Positions 1 through 9,126 of a DNA stretch of 58,536 nt are shown piece after piece (positions within the stretch are counted from its first letter, which is position 1; every line of letters begins with the position of its first letter). The notes beneath the pieces are model-generated. The model made no database searches. It saw nothing but the letters and a program-made list of their open reading frames with translations, and was not told the origin of the DNA. The stretch spans positions 1-58,536 of the forward strand of contig JAQBPY010000056.1 in assembly GCA_028287285.1 (NCBI GenBank). Direction: 5' to 3'. A program made the position numbers and the translations under genes. The stretch is from Gemmatimonadota bacterium (lineage in GTDB: Bacteria > Gemmatimonadota > Gemmatimonadetes > Gemmatimonadales > Gemmatimonadaceae).

Positions 1-111
<111 letters not shown>

Positions 112-191
112 CTTCCTGCTGTCGCTGGTTGCTTGCGCGAGGCATCGTTCTGTCGTATTCGTGTGTCTGGGAATTCGGTCGACGAAACGGA

Positions 192-222
192 TTGACATTC
201 ATATCGTTTCTGTCGACATTAT
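192..222 (+). promoter_or_regulatory. Possible sigma-70-type promoter for the permease
   Basis: A perfect -35 hexamer TTGACA lies at 192-197 and a CATTAT hexamer, four of six matches to TATAAT, at 217-222. The spacer is 19 bases, longer than the ideal 17. It lies about 80 bases before the GTG start in a locally AT-rich stretch. The spacing makes this tentative. Confidence 0.4.
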
Positions 223-300
223 TGTATGCAAGACGGCCGCACCGGCCGGCCCACCGCTCGTATTCCGTCAACAATCGACAACCACTCAAGGGAGAACAGC

Positions 301-1791
301 GTGGCTGGAACACTATTTCGCACGAAGTCGATTGACGCACTGCTCGCCGACAGCGAGTCCGCGGCCGAAGGCGGCCTGAAGCGAACGCTCGGCTCCTTCG
401 CACTGGTGGCGCTGGGCATCGGCGCAATCATCGGCGCGGGGCTTTTTGTCCGTACCGCCGCTGCCATCGCCGAGCGCGCCGGTCCGTCCGTTGTGTACTC
501 GTTCATCCTTGCCGGCATCGGCTGCGCATTTGCCGGTCTGTGCTATGCCGAGTTTGCGTCCATCATTCCAATTGCCGGCAGCGCGTACACGTACTCGTAC
601 GTGACGATGGGCGAATTGATCGCCTGGATCATCGGTTGGGATCTGGTACTCGAATACGCGGTTGGTGCCGCCACAGTCGCCATCGCGTGGAGTGAGTACT
701 TCAACAAGGTGCTGGAGTACGTCGGGCTTCACATACCATACGAATGGTGCCATTCTCCATTCGAGACCATGGTCGGCAGTCCGGGTGTCCATGGCATCGT
801 GAACATTCCGGCCATCGCCATCCTGTTCCTCATGTCGGCGCTGCTCGTGCGCGGCACGCAGGAGTCGGCGTTCGTCAACAACCTCATCGTGATCACGAAG
901 GTTGCCATCGTCGTCATGGTGATCGCGATTGGCTGGGGCTTCATCAACCCCGCGAACCACACGCCGTTCATTCCCGCGGCCACGACGTACACGACGCACG
1001 AAGGCATCACGCACGCGTACGGTGGCTTCATGGGAATCGTGGGCGCCGCCGGCGTGGTGTTCTTTGCGTTCATTGGTTTTGACGCCGTGTCTACCGCGGC
1101 GCAGGAAGCAAAAAATCCGAGCCGCGACATGCCCATCGGCATCCTTGGCTCGCTTGTCGTCTGCACCATTCTCTACGTGTTGTTCTCCTACGTGCTGAGT
1201 GGCGTTGCGACGGTTGAAGACTTCCGCACGTTCGGCAAGGAAGCCTCGGTCACCTTCGCCATCCAGAAGTACATGACGGGCTATGCCTGGCTCGGGAAGT
1301 TCGTGACGGTCGCCATCCTCGCGGGCTTCTCGTCGGTCATTCTCGTCATGCTGCTCGGCCAGTCGCGCGTGTTCTATTCCATGAGCCGCGATGGACTCGT
1401 GCCCAAGGTGTTCTCGGAGCTGCACCCCAGGTTCAAGACGCCGTGGAAGGCGAACATGCTGTTCTTCGTGTTCACCGCGATCTTCGGCGGATTCATCCCC
1501 GGCGACATCGTGGGCGAGATGACGAGCATCGGAACGCTGTTCGCCTTCATGCTGGTGTGCGCCGGCGTGTGGATGCTTCGCGTGAAGCGCCCCGAGCTGC
1601 CGCGCGCATTCAGAGTCAAGGCGGTGCCGGTGGTGTGCACGCTTGGCATTCTCACTTGTGGCCTGATGATCTTCGGGCTTGGTCTGCCAAACTGGATCCG
1701 GCTCGGTGTGTGGCTGGCCATTGGCCTGGTGTTCTACTTCAGCTACGGGAAGTCGCACTCCAAGCTGGAAAAGTCCGGCTCGCTGCGGTAA
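301..1791 (+). CDS. APC-family amino acid permease (YfnA/CAT type)
   Basis: A 496-residue integral membrane protein with about twelve hydrophobic segments, predicted to import amino acids across the inner membrane in exchange for or with cations. The family signature GIGAIIGAGLFV sits at residues 39-50 in the first transmembrane helix, and the N-terminal FRTKSID segment is typical of the YfnA/cationic amino acid transporter branch. I chose the GTG at 301 because a GGGAG ribosome site lies just upstream and the protein begins as its relatives do; the frame stays open back to 226 but that extension is not family-like. It is transcribed alone and followed by a strong terminator. Substrate cannot be read from the sequence. 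Confidence 0.9.
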   Translation: MAGTLFRTKSIDALLADSESAAEGGLKRTLGSFALVALGIGAIIGAGLFVRTAAAIAERAGPSVVYSFILAGIGCAFAGLCYAEFASIIPIAGSAYTYSYVTMGELIAWIIGWDLVLEYAVGAATVAIAWSEYFNKVLEYVGLHIPYEWCHSPFETMVGSPGVHGIVNIPAIAILFLMSALLVRGTQESAFVNNLIVITKVAIVVMVIAIGWGFINPANHTPFIPAATTYTTHEGITHAYGGFMGIVGAAGVVFFAFIGFDAVSTAAQEAKNPSRDMPIGILGSLVVCTILYVLFSYVLSGVATVEDFRTFGKEASVTFAIQKYMTGYAWLGKFVTVAILAGFSSVILVMLLGQSRVFYSMSRDGLVPKVFSELHPRFKTPWKANMLFFVFTAIFGGFIPGDIVGEMTSIGTLFAFMLVCAGVWMLRVKRPELPRAFRVKAVPVVCTLGILTCGLMIFGLGLPNWIRLGVWLAIGLVFYFSYGKSHSKLEKSGSLR

Positions 1792-1820
1792 TTCACGGCG
1801 GTCGTCGGCATTATCTTGAA

Positions 1821-1847
1821 GCGGCGCTCCTCTGGAGCGCCGCTTTT
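1821..1847 (+). terminator. Rho-independent terminator after the permease
   Basis: A perfect ten-base-pair stem (GCGGCGCTCC/GGAGCGCCGC) with a three-base loop is followed by TTTT. It begins 30 bases after the permease stop codon and isolates that gene from the phosphoesterase downstream. Confidence 0.9.
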
Positions 1848-1857
1848 GCATCTTGCC

Positions 1858-1882
1858 GTCCTGGGCGTAGCAAAGGACCTGC
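1858..1882 (+). repeat. Dispersed small repeat, copy A
   Basis: A 25-base sequence, GTCCTGGGC...AAGGACCTGC, sits between the permease terminator and the next start codon. It matches 21 of 25 bases of a copy at 38915-38939 and resembles inverted copies at 38848-38870 and, more weakly, 14984-15012. Its ends are partly complementary (GTCCT/AGGAC), so it can form a short hairpin. All copies are intergenic or at gene ends. Confidence 0.6.
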
Positions 1883-1903
1883 TTTTTCTCCAACCATCTC
1901 CAC

Positions 1904-2926
1904 GTGTCTCACGATCTACTGGCAGTACCCCCACAGCGCCGCGCAGCCATCGAATCGTTTGCGGATGAGTTGGTTGCCGGCCGCAAGGTGGCGCTCAGCA
2001 CGCATCTCAACGCCGACGGCGACGGCTGCGGATCCGAGAGTGCGCTCGCGAGAATGCTGACGGCGCATGGCCTCGTGCCGCACATCGTGAATCCCACGCC
2101 GTGGCCGGACATGTTCGACTTTCTCCTGGGCACGGACGTCGTGGATCGCACGGGCAAGGGCTCCAGGGCACTCAAGGGCATCGATCTCCTCATCGTGCTC
2201 GACATCAGTGACGTCAAGCGGCTCGGCGTGTTGACCGACTCCGTGCGCGCGCTCGATGTACCCAAGCTCGTGATCGATCATCACGTTGCCTCGGATGATC
2301 CTGCCGGCCCGCATGGGGTAAGTGACATTACCGCATGCGCCACCGCCGAGCTGGTGTATGATGTGGCGATGGTAATGGGCTGGGAGATCACGCCTGCCAT
2401 TGCACGCTCGCTCTACACGGGCATGCTCACGGATACCGGCGGCTTTCGCTTCAGCAATACGTCGCCGCGGTGCCTCGCTGTGGCGGCCGAGCTATTGGCC
2501 TACGGCGTGGATCCCGAGGAGATGTACTCGCGCATCTATGCGTCGGCGCCGGCTGGGCGCATTCGACTCATGGCAGACGTCCTCGGTACGCTGCAGGTCG
2601 ATGATGAGCACGGGCTCACCTGGCTCACCATGCAGGCTGACGCGCTGGAAAAGTACGGCGTGAAATCGGAAGACCTGGACGGCATCGTGGAGCACGCGCG
2701 CTCCATTGCCGGTACCCGCATGGCGCTCTTTTTCCGCGATCTTGGTCACGGAAAAGTGAAGGTGTCGTTCCGTAGCATCGGGAGCACCGACGTCAACGCG
2801 TTCGCGCGTGAGTTCGGCGGCGGCGGCCACGCGAAAGCGTCGGGCGCCCTGATCGCCGGCGAGCTCGCGGCAATCAGAGATCAGGTTGTGGACCGTGCGC
2901 GCGTGTTCCTGTCGCCGGCAACATGA
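1904..2926 (+). CDS. nrnA: DHH/DHHA1 phosphoesterase, NrnA-type oligoribonuclease / pAp phosphatase
   Basis: A 340-residue cytoplasmic phosphoesterase of the kind that degrades short oligoribonucleotides (including pGpG in c-di-GMP turnover) and 3'-phosphoadenosine 5'-phosphate. The metal-binding motif HLNADGDG is at residues 34-41, the eponymous DHH at 125-127, and the DHHA1 substrate-binding GGGGHAKASGA near the C-terminus. Length and domain order match NrnA rather than RecJ. The start is a GTG at 1904. It converges on the large glycosidase gene with only three bases between stop codons. Confidence 0.85.
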   Translation: MSHDLLAVPPQRRAAIESFADELVAGRKVALSTHLNADGDGCGSESALARMLTAHGLVPHIVNPTPWPDMFDFLLGTDVVDRTGKGSRALKGIDLLIVLDISDVKRLGVLTDSVRALDVPKLVIDHHVASDDPAGPHGVSDITACATAELVYDVAMVMGWEITPAIARSLYTGMLTDTGGFRFSNTSPRCLAVAAELLAYGVDPEEMYSRIYASAPAGRIRLMADVLGTLQVDDEHGLTWLTMQADALEKYGVKSEDLDGIVEHARSIAGTRMALFFRDLGHGKVKVSFRSIGSTDVNAFAREFGGGGHAKASGALIAGELAAIRDQVVDRARVFLSPAT

Positions 2927-2929
2927 GAC

Positions 2930-5900
2930 CTACTTCTTGCTGGTGACCTTGATCTTCTTGTTCACCCGCAGATCTGCCGACGATGCGCCGACGTCGATCT
3001 GTACCGTGTCGTCCTCGACTGTCCATGCGTGCGTATCGGCGTTCCAGTAGGCCACGGCGCTTGCAGGCAGCGCGAATGATACGGTTTTCGTCTCGCCCGG
3101 CTTGAGCGACACACGCTTGTAGCCGCGCAGCTCGCGGTTCGAGCGTTCTACCTTCGAGCCGATGTGCTTCACGTACATCTGCACTACTTCGTCGCCGGCG
3201 CGCCTGCCCGTGTTCTTTACGTCCACTTTCACGGTCACCGAGCCGTTCGACGTGAGCGTCGGCGCGGACGTCTTGAGGTTCGAGTAGCCAAAGGTCGTGT
3301 AGCTGAGGCCGTGGCCGAACGGATACAGCGGCGTGCCCTTGAAGTAACGGTACGTGCGGCCCTTCATGTCGTAGTTCGCAAATGCGGGAAGGTCAGTCGT
3401 GTCGCGATAAAACGTCACGGGCAGGCGGCCTGCCGGGTTGTAATCACCGAACAGCACGTCGGCGAGTGCGCTGCCTCCCGCCTGGCCCGGATACCATCCT
3501 TCCACGATCGCCGGCACATTGTCCTGCGCCCAGTTCACCGCGAGCGCGCTGCCATTCAACAGCACGAGCACCGTGGGCTTGCCGAGCTTCGCGATGGATT
3601 CGAGCAGCTTTTCCTGCGGCGCCGGTAAATCGATCTTCGTGCGATCACCGCCCTTGAAGCCGTCGATCAGCACGGGCATTTCCTCGCCTTCGAGACGCGC
3701 GGTGAGTCCGAGCACCATTACCACTACGTCCGCCGACTGCGCCACACGCACCGCTTCGGCTTCGAGCGTCTCGTGCGGCGTGGACATGATCATCTGAAGC
3801 TGCGCGTCGCCGTATGTCTCCTGCGACTCGACCCGAATCTTGTAATCCTTGCCCGCCTCGAGCTGCAGCGGCGTGCTCTGCACGAGGCGTGGATCAGGAT
3901 ATTCGCCATCATGTGTCGGGTACCGCGACCGGAAGATGAGACTGTCGTTCAGGTAGAGCTGGAACTTCATCGTGCCGATGAGGCCAAGCCGGTAGGTGCC
4001 TGTCTGCGGCGCATGGAACGCTCCGCTCCAGCGGACGCTGAAGTCTTCGGCATTCATGTCCACGCGCGGAGCGGCCTCTTCCCACGCCACGTTCAACGTG
4101 GAGTCCACGCGGCTGAACAATGGCGTGCCCGCCGCCGACTGTCCATTGAAGAAGTCCACCCGCAGCCCCGGCGTGCCATCGGGGGTCACGAACACCGACG
4201 CAGGGGCAAGATCGAGCACCGGGAAATTTTCGGCGAGGTCGGAGCCGCGCGCGTATACCACCTTGGAGCTCGCGCCCACCGCTTCACGGATCCCGCGCAG
4301 TGGCGTGATCGGGTCAGCAGGCTCGCCGTTGTAGTTGCCGAGGAGCATGCGAGCCTGATCCGCATTGGGACCGATGACCGCAATGGTGCCGGCCGACTTC
4401 TTCAGCGGCAACGTGTTCTTCGCGTTCTTGAGCAGCACCATCGACTCCCGCGCAACTTGCCGAGCGAGCTCGCGGTGCGACGGCTGGTCGAGGACGGACT
4501 TCGGAATCTGCGCCCACTTCACGTGCTCCGACGCGTCGAACATTCCGAGCTTCATGCGCGCGAGAAAAAGGCGCTTCACGGAGACATCGATTTCGCTCTC
4601 CGTAATGAGCCCCTGCGCCACGGCGTCCACGAGATTCGGGTAGACACGGCCGCAATCGAGATCGGTGCCGGTCTTTACGGCGAGCGCGGCGGCGGCAGCG
4701 GCCGTGGGAGCAACCTTATGTCTCAGGTAGATGTCGTCAATCGCGCCGCAATCCGACACGATGTAGCCCGGAAACTTCCACTCGCCGCGCAGGATGTTCT
4801 GCTCCAGCATGTCCTGCGCGCACGCGGCCTTGCCGTCGATGCGGTTGTAGGCGCACATCAATGAGTAGGCACCGCCTTCGCGAATGCCCGTTTCAAATTG
4901 CGGCAGGTATGTCTCACGCAGGTCCCTTTCAGAGACAACGGCGTCGAAGCCGTGGCGATCGGGTTCCGGCCCGCTGTGCACGGCGAAGTGTTTCACCGTC
5001 GCGATGGTCTTGAAGTATTTGGGATCATCGCCCTGCAACCCCTTGATGAAGGGAACGGCGATGCGTCCCGTCAGGAACGGATCTTCTCCGTACGTCTCCT
5101 GCCCGCGTCCCCATCGTGGATCGCGGAAGATGTTGATGTTCGGGGACCAGATGGTGAGCCCCTGGTACCGCTGGTGCAAACCCTGCTGCAGGTAGTCATG
5201 ATGCTTCGCGCGGAATTCGTCGGAGATGACGTTTGCCATCCTGAAGACGAGGTTGTCGTCCCACGTTGCCGCGAAGCCGATGGCCTGCGGAAATACGGTC
5301 GCGAGTTGTGCGCGCGCAACGCCGTGGAGACCCTCGTTCCACCAGTTGTAAACCGGCACGCCAAGGCGCTCGATTGCCGGCGCCACGTCCTTCATCTGCG
5401 AGACTTTTTCTTCCAGCGTCATGCGTGCAACGAGATCCGCGGTGCGCTCCTCGAACGACTTGGTCTCGTCCAGGTATGCGACACGCGGCTGGTCGAAGTG
5501 ACGCTTGGCAAACTGGAGAAACGTGGGCCAGTCCGGCGCGTCCGTATGGCCGCCTGTGTGATTGCGGAAGGCGTTTTCGCCGTCGATGAGTGCCACATCC
5601 AGTGCCGGCATCGTCGTGGTGCCAAGTCCCCTGGCGCCAAGCAGCGTGTAGACGGGATCAGCCCCCACGGAGGCGAGAAATTCGCCATGCGGATCCGACC
5701 ACTGGTCGTCGGTGCCACCCGTATTGAACACCGGACGCGGTGCCACGAGCGCGATGAGCTCGTGTGCATCCGTGGGCATCGCGTCCCAATGGCCGGCGTA
5801 CTTCAGAAAGTTGCCGGCCATCCAGTGGTACTCACTCGAGCCGGCCACGTTGTCGATCGTCTCGCCCCATCCGCGCTTTTCGAGCGACGAACCCATCGCC

Positions 5901-6925
5901 CCCGAGCAACTCGGCCACACGATCGCCCAGCGCTGATCGAGTGCACCGGCAAGAAGCGCTGCCTTGCCGCCGCGGGAGTGGCCGTGAATCGCCGCCTTGG
6001 TCCCGTCAATTGCCGGATCGGCGCTGAGGTAGTCGAGGGCGCGGCTGTAGCCCCAACTCCACGCCGCGAGCACCCCCCAGTCGTCCGGCTTGCGGGGCTT
6101 GCCATCGCTCATCAGACCGATGATGCTCTCCTTCAGGCCGGCGCCATTGTCTGCCTGCACGTTGTTCGTATTCACGCTCGCGGAGGCCCAGCCCATGTCC
6201 AGCACTTGTTGGACAGTGGCCGGAAGTTGTCCCGGCGCCCCAAATCCACCGCCGCCCACGATGACCGGCACTCGCCCCGAGCGCCGCGCGGGCAGGTACA
6301 GCGTGATGTCGACACTCGGTTTTGCGGCGGGATAACGGGCGTTGTCCACATGCCCCACGATCTTCTTCACGATCGCCTTGCCGGCAAATGTCGTCGAATC
6401 CGTGGAAACGACCTCCCACTTCACGGCCGGGGTGAAGGCGGGCGTCTTGCCGTAGATCTCCGTCAAAAAGTCATTCAGGATTTCCGGCCGGCGCTTGCTC
6501 CACCACTGCGCCGCCGACGTCACGCGCGTTCCATTTTTCATCACGAGCGGATCCGGCGTGGCCACCGTCGGGCCGGCGCGGGATTCGTCGTAGTTGTTCC
6601 AATTGCCCCACTGCGAGCGGACGTAGGTGTTGCCGGCCGCGTCATACCAGTTGTTGGTGGGGGCGTTGGGCCGCTGGACGAGCTCCGGGCGTCGGTTGGG
6701 GTCCTTGTCACCCGTCGTGGCCGGCGGCGGTGGATCCTTGATCCCGAGGAGATCCAGCATCGCCTTGCGATCGGCCTCGGACGCGGCTCGAATCCTGGCC
6801 TGCTCCTCGTTTCGTGCGGCGATCTGGGCCGGCGTCTGCTGTGGCGCACCAGGTGTTTGCGCCCTTGCTGGGAGGCTCAGCTGGGATAGGGCGAGCGCTC
6901 CGATCAGAATGCGGGTAACCGTCAT
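2930..6925 (-). CDS. Secreted CE15 glucuronoyl esterase-GH3 glycosidase fusion with PA14 domain
   Basis: A 1331-residue two-enzyme protein. Residues 1-24 form a signal peptide, followed by a proline-rich linker. Residues about 90-480 are a bacterial CE15-type carbohydrate esterase: nucleophile serine in GHSRGGK (Ser317), APRPVF, and the C-terminal histidine in GGHTDAPDW. Residues about 485-1330 are a GH3 enzyme of the beta-xylosidase/glucosidase class (WWNEGLHG; nucleophile Asp725 in YIVSDCG; candidate acid/base in LEGEE near 1080), with a PA14 insert at about 920-1050 and a terminal fibronectin III-like domain. CE15 enzymes cleave the ester linking lignin to glucuronoxylan; GH3 releases terminal sugars. 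I prefer the ATG at 6925, preceded by GGGG, over an upstream TTG at 6931. Confidence 0.88.
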   Translation of the reverse strand: MTVTRILIGALALSQLSLPARAQTPGAPQQTPAQIAARNEEQARIRAASEADRKAMLDLLGIKDPPPPATTGDKDPNRRPELVQRPNAPTNNWYDAAGNTYVRSQWGNWNNYDESRAGPTVATPDPLVMKNGTRVTSAAQWWSKRRPEILNDFLTEIYGKTPAFTPAVKWEVVSTDSTTFAGKAIVKKIVGHVDNARYPAAKPSVDITLYLPARRSGRVPVIVGGGGFGAPGQLPATVQQVLDMGWASASVNTNNVQADNGAGLKESIIGLMSDGKPRKPDDWGVLAAWSWGYSRALDYLSADPAIDGTKAAIHGHSRGGKAALLAGALDQRWAIVWPSCSGAMGSSLEKRGWGETIDNVAGSSEYHWMAGNFLKYAGHWDAMPTDAHELIALVAPRPVFNTGGTDDQWSDPHGEFLASVGADPVYTLLGARGLGTTTMPALDVALIDGENAFRNHTGGHTDAPDWPTFLQFAKRHFDQPRVAYLDETKSFEERTADLVARMTLEEKVSQMKDVAPAIERLGVPVYNWWNEGLHGVARAQLATVFPQAIGFAATWDDNLVFRMANVISDEFRAKHHDYLQQGLHQRYQGLTIWSPNINIFRDPRWGRGQETYGEDPFLTGRIAVPFIKGLQGDDPKYFKTIATVKHFAVHSGPEPDRHGFDAVVSERDLRETYLPQFETGIREGGAYSLMCAYNRIDGKAACAQDMLEQNILRGEWKFPGYIVSDCGAIDDIYLRHKVAPTAAAAAALAVKTGTDLDCGRVYPNLVDAVAQGLITESEIDVSVKRLFLARMKLGMFDASEHVKWAQIPKSVLDQPSHRELARQVARESMVLLKNAKNTLPLKKSAGTIAVIGPNADQARMLLGNYNGEPADPITPLRGIREAVGASSKVVYARGSDLAENFPVLDLAPASVFVTPDGTPGLRVDFFNGQSAAGTPLFSRVDSTLNVAWEEAAPRVDMNAEDFSVRWSGAFHAPQTGTYRLGLIGTMKFQLYLNDSLIFRSRYPTHDGEYPDPRLVQSTPLQLEAGKDYKIRVESQETYGDAQLQMIMSTPHETLEAEAVRVAQSADVVVMVLGLTARLEGEEMPVLIDGFKGGDRTKIDLPAPQEKLLESIAKLGKPTVLVLLNGSALAVNWAQDNVPAIVEGWYPGQAGGSALADVLFGDYNPAGRLPVTFYRDTTDLPAFANYDMKGRTYRYFKGTPLYPFGHGLSYTTFGYSNLKTSAPTLTSNGSVTVKVDVKNTGRRAGDEVVQMYVKHIGSKVERSNRELRGYKRVSLKPGETKTVSFALPASAVAYWNADTHAWTVEDDTVQIDVGASSADLRVNKKIKVTSKK

Positions 6926-6960
6926 GACCAACCCCGATTGAACAAGTGAGCAGATGACTC

Positions 6961-6968
6961 TGTATACA
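6961..6968. promoter_or_regulatory. Palindrome TGTATACA in the upstream region of the CE15-GH3 gene
   Basis: The 116-base gap upstream of the fusion gene is AT-rich for this genome and holds the perfect palindrome TGTATACA about 36 bases before the start codon, next to AT-rich sequence (AAAACAATAATAC). It could be a core operator or part of a promoter read on the minus strand. No clear -35/-10 pair with good spacing was found. Confidence 0.25.
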
Positions 6969-7041
6969 AAACAATAATACCTTGCGCTAACTAATTGCCG
7001 ATGACAAGTCTGTCGACAACCAGCCGTCGCCGCAATGACAA

Positions 7042-7971
7042 CTACCTGAGCGAGTATCCGCGCCAGAGCCAGCGGAGGGCGCTCGGGAAATCTGCCTGCG
7101 CCTGGACAGGCGGAAAATGCGCTCCATCGCCCGGCCGGAAGCGGTACGCGTACCCCTTTTCAGCGAGGGCTGCCGCCATCGCCGTATTCGCATCGAGCCA
7201 CTTTCCATACTCGTTGTCCAGGTCCGCCGTGCCGCTCAGCAGGTACACCCGCAGCGGCTTGGGCTCGGCATCCCGGATCATGGCGGGGTACGCACCGCCG
7301 CCACGAATGTTCACGAAGCTGCCATTGTGGGTGAGGATTTTCCGAAACCGGTCTGGACGCTGCCAGCCCACCGTGAATGCAGCAATGCCGCCCGAGCTCT
7401 GGCCGCCAATGGCCCAGCCGTCCGGATCATTGACCAGGTCGTATTTCGGCTTCACGACGTCCGGAATGATCTCGTTGATGAGGAAGTTCGCATACCGATC
7501 CGAGAGCGTGTCATACTCGAGGGCGCGTTTGTCACGATCGTTCGCCGTCACGTACGTGCCACTGGGCGTGCCGGGGTCGATGAACAAGCCGATCGTCACC
7601 GGCATGTCGCCGGAGTAGATCAGGTTGTCCAGCACGGTCGGTGTATTCATGAGGCCCAGGTAGACGCTGCTGGCGTCCTGGAAGACCATCAGCGCCGCCG
7701 GTATGCCGGGCCGGTACTGTGCGGGCACGTAGATGCGGTACTTGAAATTGTATCCCTCAAAGATCTTGCTCTTGTACAAGTCCGCGGGCGACAACCGTCC
7801 TTCCGGCGCACCGGGAGCGCGGGCCACCACTTCAGCAGGCGGCGTGTACGGGCCCGGCTGGCGCTCCGTGCCATTGCCGGCGGTACCTGGATCACTCTGG
7901 TGACGATTGGCCATGCTCTGGGAACAACCGCTCAGGATCAAAGCCACCATCACGAGGATTGAGTTTCGCAT
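7042..7971 (-). CDS. Fes/IroE-like alpha/beta-hydrolase lipoprotein esterase
   Basis: A 309-residue predicted lipoprotein: the lipobox LSGC places the acylated cysteine at residue 16. The rest is an enterochelin-esterase-like alpha/beta hydrolase, with the nucleophile elbow GQSSGG at 190-195 (Ser192 expected) and a histidine near the C-terminus in GDGAHFPP. The family includes siderophore esterases and feruloyl/acetyl-xylan-type esterases. The frame is open further upstream, but the ATG at 7971 is the only start giving a signal sequence. It lies just upstream of the CE15-GH3 gene on the same strand, so a role in plant polysaccharide de-esterification is a reasonable inference. Enterobactin hydrolysis is less likely because no siderophore genes are nearby. 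Confidence 0.75.
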   Translation of the reverse strand: MRNSILVMVALILSGCSQSMANRHQSDPGTAGNGTERQPGPYTPPAEVVARAPGAPEGRLSPADLYKSKIFEGYNFKYRIYVPAQYRPGIPAALMVFQDASSVYLGLMNTPTVLDNLIYSGDMPVTIGLFIDPGTPSGTYVTANDRDKRALEYDTLSDRYANFLINEIIPDVVKPKYDLVNDPDGWAIGGQSSGGIAAFTVGWQRPDRFRKILTHNGSFVNIRGGGAYPAMIRDAEPKPLRVYLLSGTADLDNEYGKWLDANTAMAAALAEKGYAYRFRPGDGAHFPPVQAQADFPSALRWLWRGYSLR

Positions 7972-8023
7972 GACGCAAATGATGCTGATTTGACATCGTG
8001 GCGCCAGCCGCCACTTTGGGGCC

Positions 8024-9040
8024 ATGATACACACTGGCACCATGGCCGCATTGGTTGGCACACTCATGACCACCGCCCGCCTGCTCGGCGCCCAGTCTTT
8101 TCCCGGGGTCGGCGAGGTGGAGCGTCTCGATCCGGCGCTTGCGTCCCTCATCGCGCCTGGCGCGAAGATCGAGAAGCTGGCGGACGGCTTTGATTGGGCT
8201 GAGGGGCCGGCATGGCGCAAGCGGGGCGGGTACCTCCTCTTTAGCGACGCTCCAAGAAATACCATTTACAAATGGAAGGAAGGGCAGGGTATCTCTGTTT
8301 TTCTTAGACCAGCCGGCTTCACGACTCCCAATCCGCCAGGCCGCGAGCTTGGCAGCAACGGCCTGGCCTTCGATGCCCACGACACTCTCGTAATGGCAGA
8401 TCATGGCAACCGTCAGATTGCCCGTCTGAACGAAGGCCAGTACACAAAGACGACACTGGCCGCGCGCCATGAGGGCAAACGATTCAATTCCCCCAACGAC
8501 CTGGCCATCAGGTCGAACGGAGATATCTACTTCACCGATCCGCCCTTTGGACTCGAGGGATTGAACAATGACCCGGCCAAGGAAATTCCCTACAGCGGCG
8601 TGTATCGTCTGAAGCCGAGTGGTGAGGTGACACTGCTCACGAGGGAGCTCGCATTTCCGAACGGAATTGCATTTTCACCGGACGAAAAAACACTCTACGT
8701 GTCCAACACGGAAGCCAATCGCGCCGTGTGGATGGCATATGATGTCCGGGCCGACGGTACCATTGCCCAGGGTCGGGTTCTGTTCGATGCGTCGGCACTC
8801 GCCAGGGCCGGCAGGAAAGGGCTCCCCGATGGATTGCGAGTCGATACAAAGGGGAATCTCTTTGCGGCTGGTCCGGGAGGCATCCTCGTCATCTCGCCTG
8901 CCGGAAAGCACCTTGGCACGATCATCACCGGGCAGCCAACGGCGAACTGCGCTTTTGGTGATGACGGATCCACGCTCTACATGGCTGCGAACAATTCGCT
9001 GATGCGCATTAAGCTCACCACGAAAGGCGTTGGCTTTTGA
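8024..9040 (+). CDS. SMP-30/gluconolactonase family lactonase, exported
   Basis: A 338-residue six-bladed propeller of the SMP-30/gluconolactonase/LRE family that would hydrolyse a sugar lactone to its acid. Family metal-site residues are visible: the glutamate in WAEGPAW, the asparagine in SPNDLA and the aspartate in LPDGLRVD. The first 24 residues look like a signal peptide, so it probably acts in the periplasm. ATG 8024 and ATG 8042 are both possible starts. It is divergent from the esterase with a 52-base shared region. It could act on aldonolactones made by a quinoprotein sugar dehydrogenase such as the one at 53402, but that is inference. Confidence 0.82.
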   Translation: MIHTGTMAALVGTLMTTARLLGAQSFPGVGEVERLDPALASLIAPGAKIEKLADGFDWAEGPAWRKRGGYLLFSDAPRNTIYKWKEGQGISVFLRPAGFTTPNPPGRELGSNGLAFDAHDTLVMADHGNRQIARLNEGQYTKTTLAARHEGKRFNSPNDLAIRSNGDIYFTDPPFGLEGLNNDPAKEIPYSGVYRLKPSGEVTLLTRELAFPNGIAFSPDEKTLYVSNTEANRAVWMAYDVRADGTIAQGRVLFDASALARAGRKGLPDGLRVDTKGNLFAAGPGGILVISPAGKHLGTIITGQPTANCAFGDDGSTLYMAANNSLMRIKLTTKGVGF

Positions 9041-9126
9041 ATGCTATTTTCATGTGAGATTGAGATATGCGGTTGCATCGCGACGCCCAGGCTCGCGGGC
9101 GGCGGCTTGGCGATTGCACCAGGAGC

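Noticed and set aside
313..1893. 526-residue open frame antisense to the permease
   Set aside because: High-GC coding sequence leaves long open antisense frames. The translation is rich in Arg, His, Glu and Asp with no family motif, whereas the opposite strand is a clear permease.
4898..6889. 663-residue plus-strand open frame inside the CE15-GH3 gene
   Set aside because: Composition is a codon-shadow pattern (Arg, Gly, Val, His) and it lies wholly antisense to a gene with many catalytic motifs.
7042..8265. Longer N-terminal form of the lipoprotein esterase
   Set aside because: The extra 98 residues overlap the divergent lactonase gene and would bury the lipobox signal peptide.
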